Source: Akkermansiaceae bacterium UBA7331 (GTDB taxonomy: Bacteria; Verrucomicrobiota; Verrucomicrobiia; Verrucomicrobiales; Akkermansiaceae). From it: DNA of 64,000 nt. Below the pieces are notes generated by a model. It did no database searches, was not told where the DNA came from, and saw only the letters and a list, made by a program, of their open reading frames with translations. The translations under genes were made by a program, and so were the position numbers. Position 1 is the first letter of the stretch. Each line of letters begins with the position of its first letter. Positions 50,508 through 59,956 of the stretch are shown piece by piece. The DNA lies in contig DKPP01000007.1 in the NCBI GenBank assembly GCA_002471255.1, forward strand, positions 1 through 64,000. The letters are read 5' to 3'.

Positions 50508-51341
50508 TTATGTAAAAATGCCTTCCGTTACACCAACTTTGAGGTGAGCCTTTTTCCAATCTTTACCATTAACGGAATCTTCAAAATCTAAACTATTATA
50601 AGAGGGAAATAGAGTAAAACGAGCCTCTGCCACCTTAATGATTCTTTTCATCATTGAGGCTGAAATCAAGGTCGGTTGATTTGTCCAATAAAAAACGGAA
50701 CTATCTATGATGTATGAGTTATCCACTTTTTTAATGTAATGAGGAAATTTTAAATGTGGATTTTCCTCAACATAAACGGAACGTCCAATCCAACGTTTGG
50801 ATTTGTATGGGTGTATTAAACGGCGGAAAGCTTTTACCCAAGGTGGAGCGTCAGATAGCCCCTCCGCATGAGCCCAGCGTGAAGACAACTGAGAAACAGG
50901 ATAAAAATACGAATAAACGGAAGCAGCCTTATGGCGTACTTTGCCTTGCCAAGCGTGCCTTAAACGCACCAAATCAGCATGCCCCGATTCCAATAAATCT
51001 AGCGACATTAACAACTCTTTTTCCAAATTGGCACCTTTTAAATGTTCCCAAACTTGGCAATCTTCCTCGACAAATAATAGATACTTAGTATGGCTTTGGG
51101 CTATACCCTCTTTAAGCATACTAAAAAAGCCTTGTTCGGCGTTGGCAGAAAATACAGGTATTTTGTATTCTGCCGCAATCTGTTGCACTGCCGATGAACT
51201 ACCTCTATTAACAATACTGTGATGCGGTATGATATCTAATAAATGAGATCTCATATAGGTAGCTAAAGTCATCGACAATGTTCTAGGAGCATTGTCCGAT
51301 AAAATAACTAAAGACACATCACTGGCAAGAGTACTATTCAT
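50508..51341 (-). CDS. Glycosyltransferase family 2-like (GT-A) protein
   Basis: 277 residues. DVSLVILSDNAPRTLSMTLA at the N-terminus and LLFVEEDCQVWEHL near residue 90-103, in the place of the metal-binding DxD, fit a GT-A glycosyltransferase. The rest (WAHAEGLSDAPPWVKAFRRL, YIIDSSVFYWTNQPTLI) is not a standard GT2 tail, so donor and acceptor are unknown and a non-transferase nucleotide-diphospho-sugar binding protein is possible. No glycan cluster surrounds it; the only close partner is the YkgJ gene. Confidence 0.6.
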   Translation of the reverse strand: MNSTLASDVSLVILSDNAPRTLSMTLATYMRSHLLDIIPHHSIVNRGSSSAVQQIAAEYKIPVFSANAEQGFFSMLKEGIAQSHTKYLLFVEEDCQVWEHLKGANLEKELLMSLDLLESGHADLVRLRHAWQGKVRHKAASVYSYFYPVSQLSSRWAHAEGLSDAPPWVKAFRRLIHPYKSKRWIGRSVYVEENPHLKFPHYIKKVDNSYIIDSSVFYWTNQPTLISASMMKRIIKVAEARFTLFPSYNSLDFEDSVNGKDWKKAHLKVGVTEGIFT

Positions 51342-51451
51342 AAGGTCAACTCCTACACACTAACACAAAGTCACCCTTAGGTAAACAGCAATTAAGTAAT
51401 ATGTAAATTACATATTACTTAATAGAATATCTTTTTATTTAAGTCGTGATT

Positions 51452-52573
51452 TTACCACCTATCGGTTTCGGGTACGATATTCATTTCCGATTCCGAATCT
51501 TGTCGATGATCCAGCTTTTGATTATTGATTTCCAATTGTTTCATCACTTCAGGTAATACTTTATCAATTATTTCCTTACATACCCATGAAGGAATGATAT
51601 AGGTCTCAATTCGACCGGCTCTACTTAGAGCTATACCGACGAACTTACCATTTAAATCAATAACCGGACAACCTGTACGTTCAGGTAAAATCGTCATATC
51701 GGATTGAATAACCAAAGGAAAGTCATCTCTCCGTTCATTCATCCTATTCCCCATTGAGTTCATCAAGGCTAATCGCTTCTGAGGAAACTTCATCTCATGA
51801 GGCTTTTTGCCTGTTTGCAACTCACCATTAAAGGATTGACCATGTCTTACTAATTCCACTGTGACGGATTCACCGGGTTTCACCCCCTTCATGGCGGATT
51901 TAAGGGATAGAACGCTTTGTAAGTCTTTATTGTTGATTTTAGTCAATACATCACCTGCGACAATACCACTTTTGTGGGCACCGCCACCTGCTTCTACACC
52001 TGCAACCATGATGCCGTCCTTATCCCATTTAGGATCAATAGCAATCCCCAAATAAGGTAAATTCTCGGGGCGTAAGCTTCTCTGCTCTACTGAAATCACA
52101 CCAAAGTCATGAGCTTTCCCCTGAGGAGATACGGCGGCAATAATACTTCCCAATTTAGCTCCTGCAAATTGAGATGCTTCAATAGGTTTAGATTTCAATC
52201 CCGGCACGTATATAATCATCAGATCGTGATCTGACAAAATAGCTACAGGCTCTACATTGAGGACTTTACCCTCATGATCTACGGCTACAAATGGGTTCGT
52301 CGTGCGACGAAGGTCGCTTAACTTGGTCAGAACGATATGTGGAGCAATCACCGTTCCCAATGCCAACTGACGTGAGCCAGAAACAATAGCAACAACATTT
52401 TCTCGATATGCTTTAGAGACGCTATCTAGTCCGGAAAAAATAGCACGACTCTGTTGATCAAGTATTTTCTGATCTTGAGGGGCAATTATCTGAGGTGAAG
52501 GTTTTTTCGCATACGACACTCCCATCGAGCAACAGCTAACAAGAGCAATAATATTTCTTAATACCGTGTTCAT
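51452..52573 (-). CDS. Degenerate trypsin-like protein with an inserted PDZ domain (pseudoprotease)
   Basis: 373 residues with a signal peptide (to about residue 22), so periplasmic or outer-envelope. The N-lobe has GTVIAPHIVLTKLSDL where HtrA proteins have GxxxxxxxxxLTAAHV: the catalytic His position is Ser/Leu. The acidic residue is kept (D117 in LSDHDLMIIYV). A PDZ domain sits at about 172-252 (LGIAID ... HKSGIVAGDVLTKINNKDL). The C-lobe then reads ERTGCPVIDLNGKFVGIAL, with Thr300 replacing Ser in GNSGGP. So PDZ is inserted between the two barrel halves and no active site is left. It follows the active HtrA gene by 11 bases and may regulate or hold substrates for it. Confidence 0.75.
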   Translation of the reverse strand: MNTVLRNIIALVSCCSMGVSYAKKPSPQIIAPQDQKILDQQSRAIFSGLDSVSKAYRENVVAIVSGSRQLALGTVIAPHIVLTKLSDLRRTTNPFVAVDHEGKVLNVEPVAILSDHDLMIIYVPGLKSKPIEASQFAGAKLGSIIAAVSPQGKAHDFGVISVEQRSLRPENLPYLGIAIDPKWDKDGIMVAGVEAGGGAHKSGIVAGDVLTKINNKDLQSVLSLKSAMKGVKPGESVTVELVRHGQSFNGELQTGKKPHEMKFPQKRLALMNSMGNRMNERRDDFPLVIQSDMTILPERTGCPVIDLNGKFVGIALSRAGRIETYIIPSWVCKEIIDKVLPEVMKQLEINNQKLDHRQDSESEMNIVPETDRW

Positions 52574-52584
52574 GTCTCTTTTGC

Positions 52585-53574
52585 TTATTGTCCCATTAAA
52601 TCACCTCTACGACCAAATGTAAGTGGCGCTTGATACATTTGCCCATCTCTCATAATGACCAATTTGACCGTTTCTCCAGGTTTATAGCGACCTAGTTCAC
52701 GTATCATATCCTTTGGAGTAATAAGTTCTCTCGAATCCATGGAAACAACTACATCTCCCTTTAAAATTCCTGCTTTGTCCGCCGGAGAATTAGGGATCAC
52801 ATCATCGACGATAACTCCTTTACCTTGTAAAATTTCCAACATAGTAAAACCTAAAACCGGGGTATCGGGGTCTGCCATAGGATGTAAACCTAACTGCCCC
52901 CATTGATGCCCTTGCGCCAATTTATTCCAATCTTGCTTAAATACGGATAGTGGCACATGATTATTTATCTTTAAATGAGGGCCTATAGAGGAATGAATGC
53001 CTATCAAATTTCCTGTAAGATCAAAGAGGGGTCCTCCGGAATCGCCACCAATCAATGTGCATTCCGAAACAAGGAAGCGTTGTTTCCCGTCTGTCGCTAA
53101 TCTACCTAAACGAATAGGAGCACGCCTATCGGGATCGAACCCTTTAGCATGACCTAATGCTACAACAAAAGAGCCGACTTGCAAATTATCCGAGTCTCCG
53201 AGCTTTACATAAGGATAAGGCCCTTTACCTTCCAATTTCACCATAGCTGCATCTCGAGTGAAATTAGCCCCTAAGACACGAGCCTTTTCAATGCGACCAT
53301 CTTCAAACACCACTTGGGTAATTTCATCTCCTTGAATGACGTGTGCCGCCGTTAAAATCAAACCATCCTCACTGACAATCACTCCGGTTCCGGTATCTCC
53401 TCTAAAAGAAACTAATGCTACCGTAGCCGGTGTACAGGATTTCGTTACCTTCTGCACTCCAAGCTCTACTTGTTTTAAATCACCAAGATTATCCGCCTTG
53501 CTCATGTTACCAAGACATAAAACTACCAAGGAGGCAATCGCACATGATTGAATAGATTGTCTAATGATTCTCAT
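52585..53574 (-). CDS. HtrA/DegP-like periplasmic serine protease with one PDZ domain
   Basis: 329 residues from the ATG at 53574; an ATG at 53655 would add 27 residues before the signal peptide. The signal sequence (IRQSIQSCAIASLVVLCLG) is followed by a trypsin barrel with an intact triad: H78 in LTAAHVI, D108 in TRDAAMVKL, S179 in GGDSGGPLFDLTG. A PDZ domain covers about 235-320 (VDDVIPNSPADKAGILKGDV). DegP has two PDZ domains; this is the shorter DegS-like form without an obvious membrane anchor beyond the signal. It probably degrades misfolded envelope proteins. The pseudoprotease gene follows 11 bases downstream. Confidence 0.9.
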   Translation of the reverse strand: MRIIRQSIQSCAIASLVVLCLGNMSKADNLGDLKQVELGVQKVTKSCTPATVALVSFRGDTGTGVIVSEDGLILTAAHVIQGDEITQVVFEDGRIEKARVLGANFTRDAAMVKLEGKGPYPYVKLGDSDNLQVGSFVVALGHAKGFDPDRRAPIRLGRLATDGKQRFLVSECTLIGGDSGGPLFDLTGNLIGIHSSIGPHLKINNHVPLSVFKQDWNKLAQGHQWGQLGLHPMADPDTPVLGFTMLEILQGKGVIVDDVIPNSPADKAGILKGDVVVSMDSRELITPKDMIRELGRYKPGETVKLVIMRDGQMYQAPLTFGRRGDLMGQ

Positions 53575-53680
53575 ATCTATAAGTGATAAAATAATTGGGA
53601 TTCGTAAGCTACTACGCAGTATAACGAAAAAAGTTGCGAAAATGACCTGCATCATGCGTCATAGAAAGTCATCTTTTTTT

Positions 53681-53710
53681 TTCGACCAAATACAAAAGAC
53701 ATGTTATAAT
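53681..53710 (+). promoter_or_regulatory. Putative promoter of pbp1A
   Basis: TTCGAC (53681-53686), 18-base spacer, perfect TATAAT (53705-53710), 11 bases before the ATG at 53722; the leader would be about 4 bases. Confidence 0.6.
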
Positions 53711-53721
53711 CCGCACACCTT

Positions 53722-56295
53722 ATGAGTTTCGAATCTAAACCACCAAGAAAAAACAGCGACAACTGGAGGCGCAGTGTGGATGATTCGGAAGAATATAGAC
53801 TTAAAAAAAGGCAAAAACCTCAAGCTCAATATCTTCCTCAATTTGATGAAGATGATTACGAAGAGCCGGTCACTCCGAGGCGTCGGAGCTCAAATATGTC
53901 AGGAGCGAAAGAAAAATCAGCTTCAAATGATAGAGAAAATCACCGCACATATCGCCAAGACCCTAAAAAACCTAAAATTTCCTTCTTTTTAGCGATTTGG
54001 TTTGTGCTAACACTACCATTCAGGCTCATCATAGGCGTTACTAAAAATATCAAATGGTTTATAGCGCTGCCCATTCGAATCTTTTTAAGCTTGGCCTTTG
54101 TCGGTTTAGTAGTCGGTGGAGTATTGATTTTCATATTTGGAACCATAGCTAATCGATACGATATATCTGAAGTAAAAAATAACCTTCCGGAGCGTACGAC
54201 CATTCTTGATCGTAAAAACCGTGTTATTGGACAACTTCATGGAGAAAACAGAAAGCGTATTTCTTTAGACGAAATACCACCTATTTTCTTAGAAGCCCTT
54301 ATTTTACGTGAAGATACGAGATTTTACTCTCACGGCGGTGTTGACTGGATCGGTGTAGCGCGTGCCGTAAGCTTAATGATTGAAAACAAGGAAGCTTCAC
54401 AGGGTGCTTCCACTTTAACCATGCAGTTGGCTAAAATCACCTACAATCATAAACAGCGTAATTTAAAGGCCAAATTGACAGAAGTTGCTTTGGCGAAAAG
54501 AATAGAATCCATGTATTCTAAGAAAGAAATACTGGAAATTTATATCAATCGCATCTTTTGGGGGCATACGTTTTTAGGCATTTCGGCTGCAGCTCGTGGT
54601 TATTACAATAAAGAGCCAAAGGACCTTACTTTGGGAGAATGCGCAACCTTGGTAGGGATGATTTATGGCCCTAATGACCACTCCCCGATCAAGCATCCTG
54701 AAAATGCCAAGAAAGTACGAGACATTGTCCTTAAAGTTTTACTTAATGGTGAAAAAATCACGCAAGCGGATTATGATAAGGCCATAGCGGAACCTATCAA
54801 AACAAGCCAACCAAAATCACGATCCGAAGAAAATTATGCTATGCCATTGATTCGTCGTGAGTTGGAATCGATTTTAGAGGAAGAGGACATTCGATTAGGT
54901 GGATTGGTTGTCCGTACTACTTTGGACCTTGATTATCAAAATCAGGTGCTCGACTCGCTTAACAGCCATTTGACTAAGCTTGAAGAAAAGAAAGAATTTA
55001 TTTCTCATTTGAATAAGCTAAGAGCAAAACAAGTTAAAGCCGGCTCAAAATCGAATCTTTTTACCACTCGAGCTCATTTTGCCAACGAATGGAAAGCCTA
55101 TGATCAATTAAGCTTTAACGAAAAGAAAAATACGACTCAACCGAGACCTAATTACATTCAGGGAGCTGTCGTGGTAATGAATAACGCAACAGGAGCCTTA
55201 TTATGTGTAGTAGGCGGACGTGATGCCGAAGAGTCTCAACTCAATCGAGCTATTCAATCCAGACGCCAAGTAGGCTCATTATTTAAACCTTTTGTTTACA
55301 CTTGTTTCTTTGAGCAAGGCTATAATGCCAATAGTCCCGTTTCTGATAACAAAATTGCTTATGGTGAAATCAAAGGAGCCCCTCGTTGGTCACCAAGAAA
55401 CTCGGATGGCACTTATCGTGGCACACAAAACGCAGCATACGGTTTGATTTTATCTCGGAACACGATGTCGGCACGTGTGGGTAATATAGCCGGATTATCA
55501 AATGTGATAGGTAAAGCGAAACTCGCCGGATTCCAAGGTAGATACCATGCTAGCCCATCCCTCTATTTAGGTACATGGGAAGCATCACCCCTAGACGTCG
55601 CTAGTGCTTTTAGCGTATTTGCCAATGGTGGTGTCCGCCCTACTCCCTTCATTATTGAATCGATCAATGATTTAAAAGGCAATCCACGTTTTACGATTAC
55701 CAAAACCAAAAGAAGCGTTTATCAGCAAAGAGCCTCAAACATCACGTCTTCGATTTTACAGCAAGTATGTAAGCCGGGTGGCACGGCAGGTAAAGTCCAA
55801 TCCTTAGGTTTTAAAGCACCATGTGCAGGTAAAACAGGCACGACCAATAATTATACCAATGCTTGGTTTGCAGGTTATGGGTCCTATTTGACAGCTTCCG
55901 TTTGGGTGGGATTTGATACCGAAACAAAAATTTTAGAAAAAGCATATGGCGGCACATTAGCCTTACCTATTTGGGCGGATGTCATGATACAAGGTCAAAA
56001 ATTGGGCTACCCATTTGGTGATTTACGTTCCAAACCCTCTGCTGATTTTGGAGTAGCGGTACAAATATGCAATGTATCAAATCAATTGGCGCATACCGGC
56101 TGTGAAGCGGCCAAAACTGCTTATTATGAAACAGACCCCGGTTATGTAGCCCCTACCAGTATCTGTACACATCACATCCCTCAAGCTTTACCATTAGACG
56201 AGGACTCTATTCCGGAAGCGACCCCGATAGATGAAGAAAACATTCCTTTAGCAGAACCGATAGAAGACGACATCCCTACAGCCGAACCAATTTAA
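53722..56295 (+). CDS. Class A penicillin-binding protein (glycosyltransferase/transpeptidase)
   Basis: 857 residues. A charged cytoplasmic N-terminus of about 110 residues precedes one transmembrane helix (about 117-142). The GT51 glycosyltransferase is shown by ILREDTRFYSHGGVDWIG and the downstream EIYINRIFWG, and the transpeptidase by GSLFKPF (SxxK, Ser near 518), SRN and KTGTTN (near 703). The C-terminus is an acidic Pro/Glu repeat (IPEATPIDEENIPLAEPIED). It polymerises and crosslinks peptidoglycan in the periplasm. The unusually long basic/acidic N-terminal tail may be a docking region. rmuC follows 4 bases after the stop. Confidence 0.95.
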   Translation: MSFESKPPRKNSDNWRRSVDDSEEYRLKKRQKPQAQYLPQFDEDDYEEPVTPRRRSSNMSGAKEKSASNDRENHRTYRQDPKKPKISFFLAIWFVLTLPFRLIIGVTKNIKWFIALPIRIFLSLAFVGLVVGGVLIFIFGTIANRYDISEVKNNLPERTTILDRKNRVIGQLHGENRKRISLDEIPPIFLEALILREDTRFYSHGGVDWIGVARAVSLMIENKEASQGASTLTMQLAKITYNHKQRNLKAKLTEVALAKRIESMYSKKEILEIYINRIFWGHTFLGISAAARGYYNKEPKDLTLGECATLVGMIYGPNDHSPIKHPENAKKVRDIVLKVLLNGEKITQADYDKAIAEPIKTSQPKSRSEENYAMPLIRRELESILEEEDIRLGGLVVRTTLDLDYQNQVLDSLNSHLTKLEEKKEFISHLNKLRAKQVKAGSKSNLFTTRAHFANEWKAYDQLSFNEKKNTTQPRPNYIQGAVVVMNNATGALLCVVGGRDAEESQLNRAIQSRRQVGSLFKPFVYTCFFEQGYNANSPVSDNKIAYGEIKGAPRWSPRNSDGTYRGTQNAAYGLILSRNTMSARVGNIAGLSNVIGKAKLAGFQGRYHASPSLYLGTWEASPLDVASAFSVFANGGVRPTPFIIESINDLKGNPRFTITKTKRSVYQQRASNITSSILQQVCKPGGTAGKVQSLGFKAPCAGKTGTTNNYTNAWFAGYGSYLTASVWVGFDTETKILEKAYGGTLALPIWADVMIQGQKLGYPFGDLRSKPSADFGVAVQICNVSNQLAHTGCEAAKTAYYETDPGYVAPTSICTHHIPQALPLDEDSIPEATPIDEENIPLAEPIEDDIPTAEPI

Positions 56296-56299
56296 TATC

Positions 56300-57538
56300 A
56301 TGACGATTGCAATCATTATTCTATCAATTTTATTACTAGCATGCTTTATCGCCATCTTTTACGTTATCAAAAAATGGATGGAAGCCCGTGATCAAGCAAC
56401 CATGTTATCGGCAGAACTCAATACGGCCAAGCAAGTATGGGAAGATCGACAAGCCATGCTAGATCAAACGGAAGATTCTTTGAAATCAACATTTTCCGAA
56501 TTGAGCCATCAGGCTCTAAAGCAAAGCCAAGAAGATTTTCTCGTGTTAGCCAGCACCAAATTGGGAGCACAACATAAATCGGCTAATCAAGAACTTGATG
56601 CCCGTAAGCAGGCTATTTCAAGCATGCTTGAGCCGGTAGCACAAAGTTTGCAGTTGATGGGTAATCGCCTAAATGAGATGGAAAAAAATCGAAGTGCTTC
56701 TTTTGGAGCACTCAACGAACAAATCCGCCACATCAATCAAACTCATATCAATTTACAGAAAGAAACAACCAAACTTTCTCAAGCCCTACACCATCAAAGC
56801 GCCCGAGGCAGATGGGGTGAGTTACAATTGCAACGCGTTGTCGAGTTATCGGGGATGACCGAACATTGTGATTTCACGACACAAGATCATCACCAAGATG
56901 ATGATTCCATCATCCGACCTGATATGGTCATCAAATTACCTCAAAATCGTAGTATCGTTGTAGATGCCAAGGCTCCGATGACCGCCTATTTATCTTCATT
57001 GGAAACATCGGATCCTGAGCAACAATTAGCCTGTTTAGTCAAACATGCCAAACAAGTAAAAGAACATATTCAAAAGTTAAGCTTAAAAGCTTATTTCAAA
57101 CAATTTAAGCAATCGCCCGAATTTGTTGTAATGTTTTTACCAGGAGAGTCTATTTTCCAAGCCGCTTTGCAAGGAGACCCTTCTCTTATTGAATTAGGGG
57201 CAAATCAAAAGGTCATTATTGCCACCCCAAGCACATTAATCGCTTTATTAAAAACAGTAGCATATGGCTGGCAACAAGAATCAATCGCTGAAAATGCACA
57301 TAAAATTTCTCAAGCCGGGGCTGCAGTGTACGATAGTTGCGCCATATTAACCGAGCACTTCAATAAATTAGGCAAGAGCTTAAATCAGGCCGTTACTTTA
57401 TTCAACAAAGCAGGTTCATCACTGAGGGGTAATCTAACATCTCGTGCTCAAACCCTTCAAAAATTAGGAGTCACCGGAAAGAAAACCCTTCCCGATGACC
57501 CCACTCATATTGATCTTTTGGCTCATACGGATGAATGA
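56300..57538 (+). CDS. rmuC: RmuC-family DNA recombination protein
   Basis: 412 residues. An N-terminal membrane helix (IAIIILSILLLACFIAIFYVI) is followed by a coiled coil (about 25-140) and the RmuC nuclease-like domain with SARGRWGELQLQRVVELSGM and IVVDAKAPMTAYL. RmuC limits inversions at repeats; its biochemistry is not fully known. Coding begins 4 bases after pbp1A, so it is cotranscribed. Converges with the decarboxylase gene. Confidence 0.92.
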   Translation: MTIAIIILSILLLACFIAIFYVIKKWMEARDQATMLSAELNTAKQVWEDRQAMLDQTEDSLKSTFSELSHQALKQSQEDFLVLASTKLGAQHKSANQELDARKQAISSMLEPVAQSLQLMGNRLNEMEKNRSASFGALNEQIRHINQTHINLQKETTKLSQALHHQSARGRWGELQLQRVVELSGMTEHCDFTTQDHHQDDDSIIRPDMVIKLPQNRSIVVDAKAPMTAYLSSLETSDPEQQLACLVKHAKQVKEHIQKLSLKAYFKQFKQSPEFVVMFLPGESIFQAALQGDPSLIELGANQKVIIATPSTLIALLKTVAYGWQQESIAENAHKISQAGAAVYDSCAILTEHFNKLGKSLNQAVTLFNKAGSSLRGNLTSRAQTLQKLGVTGKKTLPDDPTHIDLLAHTDE

Positions 57539-57553
57539 GCCAATTTGTAAGAA

Positions 57554-58333
57554 TTACTTACCTTTAAAATTGGGCTTTCGTTTTTCAAAAAACGAATTGA
57601 TACCTTCCTTATAGTCGTCACTACGATAAACACGGCGACGTAATTCTTGAAGTCTCTCAAAGTCTTCAGGCGAAATTGTCGCGGCATTCGTCAAGGTACG
57701 GAACTGTTCTTTAAACAACCTAATGGACAAAGGAGCTCTAGATACAATCGTTTGGCAAATTTCTTCAACTTTGGCGCGGAAATTTTCGTGACGAATAAAA
57801 TGATTAATCAAGCCAACACGTAAAGCACGTTCGGCAGAGATAGGCTCAGCGGTGAAGAACATCTCCTTGGCAATATTTAAAGGCAATTTATTGATAAAGT
57901 GCAACACGCCCCAAGTATTGTATGCAATGCCCAATTTGGCAGGAGTGATGGCAAAGGTCGCAGTATCATCAGCAATGATCATATCGCAAGTAATAGCCAA
58001 GTCACAGGCGCCACCCCATACGGAACCATGGATAGCGGCAATAACGACACCCGGGTATGTTTCAATTTTACGTAAAATATTCTCTAAAGAGTTGGCATAA
58101 TGTAATGGATCTATTCCATCACTTTCCAATTCATTGATATCATGTCCGGCAGACCAGACATTAGAGACAGCCTTATTGGCTATTACCGTTACAATACGTT
58201 CTTCTGCAGCAAAAGCATCTAACGCATCACTCATTTCAGCGAGTAAGCCCGAACTCAACGCATTGCGATTGTGGGGGCTATTGAGGTAAATAACGCCAAT
58301 CTTATCTTGTCGTTCAATTTCTATATATTGCAT
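57554..58333 (-). CDS. scpB: Methylmalonyl-CoA decarboxylase (ScpB-like crotonase fold)
   Basis: 259 residues from the ATG at 58333 (an ATG at 58369 adds 12). It resembles E. coli ScpB/YgfG throughout: SAGHDINELESDGIDPLHYA, GSVWGGACDLAITCD (oxyanion-hole glycines), TAEPISAERALRVGLINHF and SDDYKEGINSFFEKRKPNF at the end. It decarboxylates (R)-methylmalonyl-CoA to propionyl-CoA. With the mutase at 62.2 kb it forms the core of succinate-to-propionate conversion. A general enoyl-CoA hydratase is the alternative but fits less well. Confidence 0.85.
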   Translation of the reverse strand: MQYIEIERQDKIGVIYLNSPHNRNALSSGLLAEMSDALDAFAAEERIVTVIANKAVSNVWSAGHDINELESDGIDPLHYANSLENILRKIETYPGVVIAAIHGSVWGGACDLAITCDMIIADDTATFAITPAKLGIAYNTWGVLHFINKLPLNIAKEMFFTAEPISAERALRVGLINHFIRHENFRAKVEEICQTIVSRAPLSIRLFKEQFRTLTNAATISPEDFERLQELRRRVYRSDDYKEGINSFFEKRKPNFKGK

Positions 58334-58682
58334 AATACTAATGCATCTAAAGCCCTTTCCTTTTAGCACCCTTCAGCACAGGAAAAAAGAGTAAAAATAG
58401 GCATTTTTGAAATCAATAGTTGATGCCATTTCCTTTTATTTTGCAGCTTCATTGAATACTTTCGACTTACGCCCATATCCAAGGCAAACAATAACAACAA
58501 AGACATTTCAAAATCATATCGATTAGATAACAAAATAAAAATTTTAAGTTCCTTTTTATGTCAGGATATCAAGATAATGAAATACGAGGACTTATACTAA
58601 GCATTGTTTACACTTCGACTTGATTTCGATTATTTTTAAAATGAGGCCGGAACTCTGATATTTATCTAAATGTCTTTCTCTC
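58334..58682. other. Intergenic region between divergent scpB and a secreted-protein gene
   Basis: About 350 AT-rich bases. A 43-codon minus-strand frame near 58370-58530 has no family or start context and is not called. No repeat or RNA motif seen. Confidence 0.4.
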
Positions 58683-58710
58683 TTGCCAAGAACGAAGTTT
58701 TTTGGATAAT
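58683..58710 (+). promoter_or_regulatory. Putative promoter of the secreted-protein gene
   Basis: TTGCCA (58683-58688), 16-base spacer, GATAAT (58705-58710), 8 bases before the ATG at 58719; expected start site within two bases of the ATG. Confidence 0.6.
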
Positions 58711-58718
58711 TGCGAGAA

Positions 58719-59930
58719 ATGATTTTTAGAACACCATTATTTGCGCTTTTGCTTGCTGCAGGCTCTGTTTGCGCACAACAGGTTTCGCCTTTGGATGAGG
58801 CGTCAAAGCAGAAATTATTGGAAAACCTAAATAATTTAATTATTAAAAGTCAGGGAGCCGAGGGCAAATTAATAGCTAACGCCCTTAGCTTATTGTCCTC
58901 CGGATGTTCTGATGGTGCTGCAGCTCAAGGCTTATATTTTGATTGCAAAAAGAAACAAGATTTTGGATCAAAAGACAGCAACAAAGTGGACATGGAAAAA
59001 TTCCGTAATTGGTCAACAGGAGACGCAGGAAAAACCCTTACCACACAAGCAGGTAGAAGGGCCCTACAATTGCAATTCCAATGGGCCAAACTAACATTAC
59101 AAGCTGCAGCTGCCCACAATAAAAACAAAATTGATGGGAATGAGTTTGATCCTGTAACATTCCAACCACAAATTGTTTCATTCATGCAGGGTGTCATTGG
59201 CGAATTAAAAAACAATGACAAATTAAAACAACTACGAGGCATTATCGAAGAAAACACACTTCATAATGTAGTAGGTAAAGAGTATGGGCTTGCAGGGCTG
59301 ATGCCTCCGAACTGGCCTAGATCTCCTTTGGCTATTTCAGAAATCTTTGAAAGAGTAGTATTCCCGAATCTTCGCAAAACGCGTAATGTTGTTGCGCTGA
59401 GATCAGCATGGGATAAGAGAATCGAATGTGAGCTTACTCTAAGCGCACAAGAAGACGTTTTGAATGATAATTCTAGCCCTGAGGATGATTCGGATGATCG
59501 AAACAAGAAAGGGAAAAATGGAAATTCCAAGCCATCGAGAAATAACTTGATGGAAGCTAAAGCTACGGCAATGGAAAAGAGAGACGATCTCATGTGGCAA
59601 AAAGAGGTCGATCTTTATAAACATGGAGATACGGGCACGGCAGCTACCAATATGTACGCTATGATTCTACGTGTAAAAGATCCCAAAAAACAATTACAAA
59701 GAGTCAATGAGCTAAAAAACCTCATTACCAAGTCTAATAAAGACCAAAGCGAGGTAGCTGGAAATGCTTTCCCAACTGACGGTATGCAGGATGATACCAT
59801 GGATATGCCTCAGGCGCCAAAAACACCTAAACCATCAGCCCAGAAGCCAAACCCAAAGCCTACTAAGCCGGCTAAACCGGCCAAGTCAGCAGCCGAGCAG
59901 GCGGAAGAAGATTTTTTCAGCGACGTGTAA
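58719..59930 (+). CDS. Secreted protein of unknown function
   Basis: 403 residues from the ATG at 58719 (a TTG at 58710 overlaps the promoter). The signal peptide FRTPLFALLLAAGSVCA is cleaved probably before QQ. The mature part is alpha-helical (KQKLLENLNNLIIKSQGAEG, ALQLQFQWAKLTLQAAAAH) with three or four cysteines early on, a low-complexity Asn/Asp/Lys segment near 255-275 and a Pro/Lys-rich end (KTPKPSAQKPNPKPTKPAKP) before EEDFFSDV. I recognise no family; the tail could bind cell wall or an acidic surface. Monocistronic between its promoter and the dehydrogenase gene. Confidence 0.65.
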   Translation: MIFRTPLFALLLAAGSVCAQQVSPLDEASKQKLLENLNNLIIKSQGAEGKLIANALSLLSSGCSDGAAAQGLYFDCKKKQDFGSKDSNKVDMEKFRNWSTGDAGKTLTTQAGRRALQLQFQWAKLTLQAAAAHNKNKIDGNEFDPVTFQPQIVSFMQGVIGELKNNDKLKQLRGIIEENTLHNVVGKEYGLAGLMPPNWPRSPLAISEIFERVVFPNLRKTRNVVALRSAWDKRIECELTLSAQEDVLNDNSSPEDDSDDRNKKGKNGNSKPSRNNLMEAKATAMEKRDDLMWQKEVDLYKHGDTGTAATNMYAMILRVKDPKKQLQRVNELKNLITKSNKDQSEVAGNAFPTDGMQDDTMDMPQAPKTPKPSAQKPNPKPTKPAKPAKSAAEQAEEDFFSDV

Positions 59931-59956
59931 TATTAACACCCCTCTATTTATAGTAT

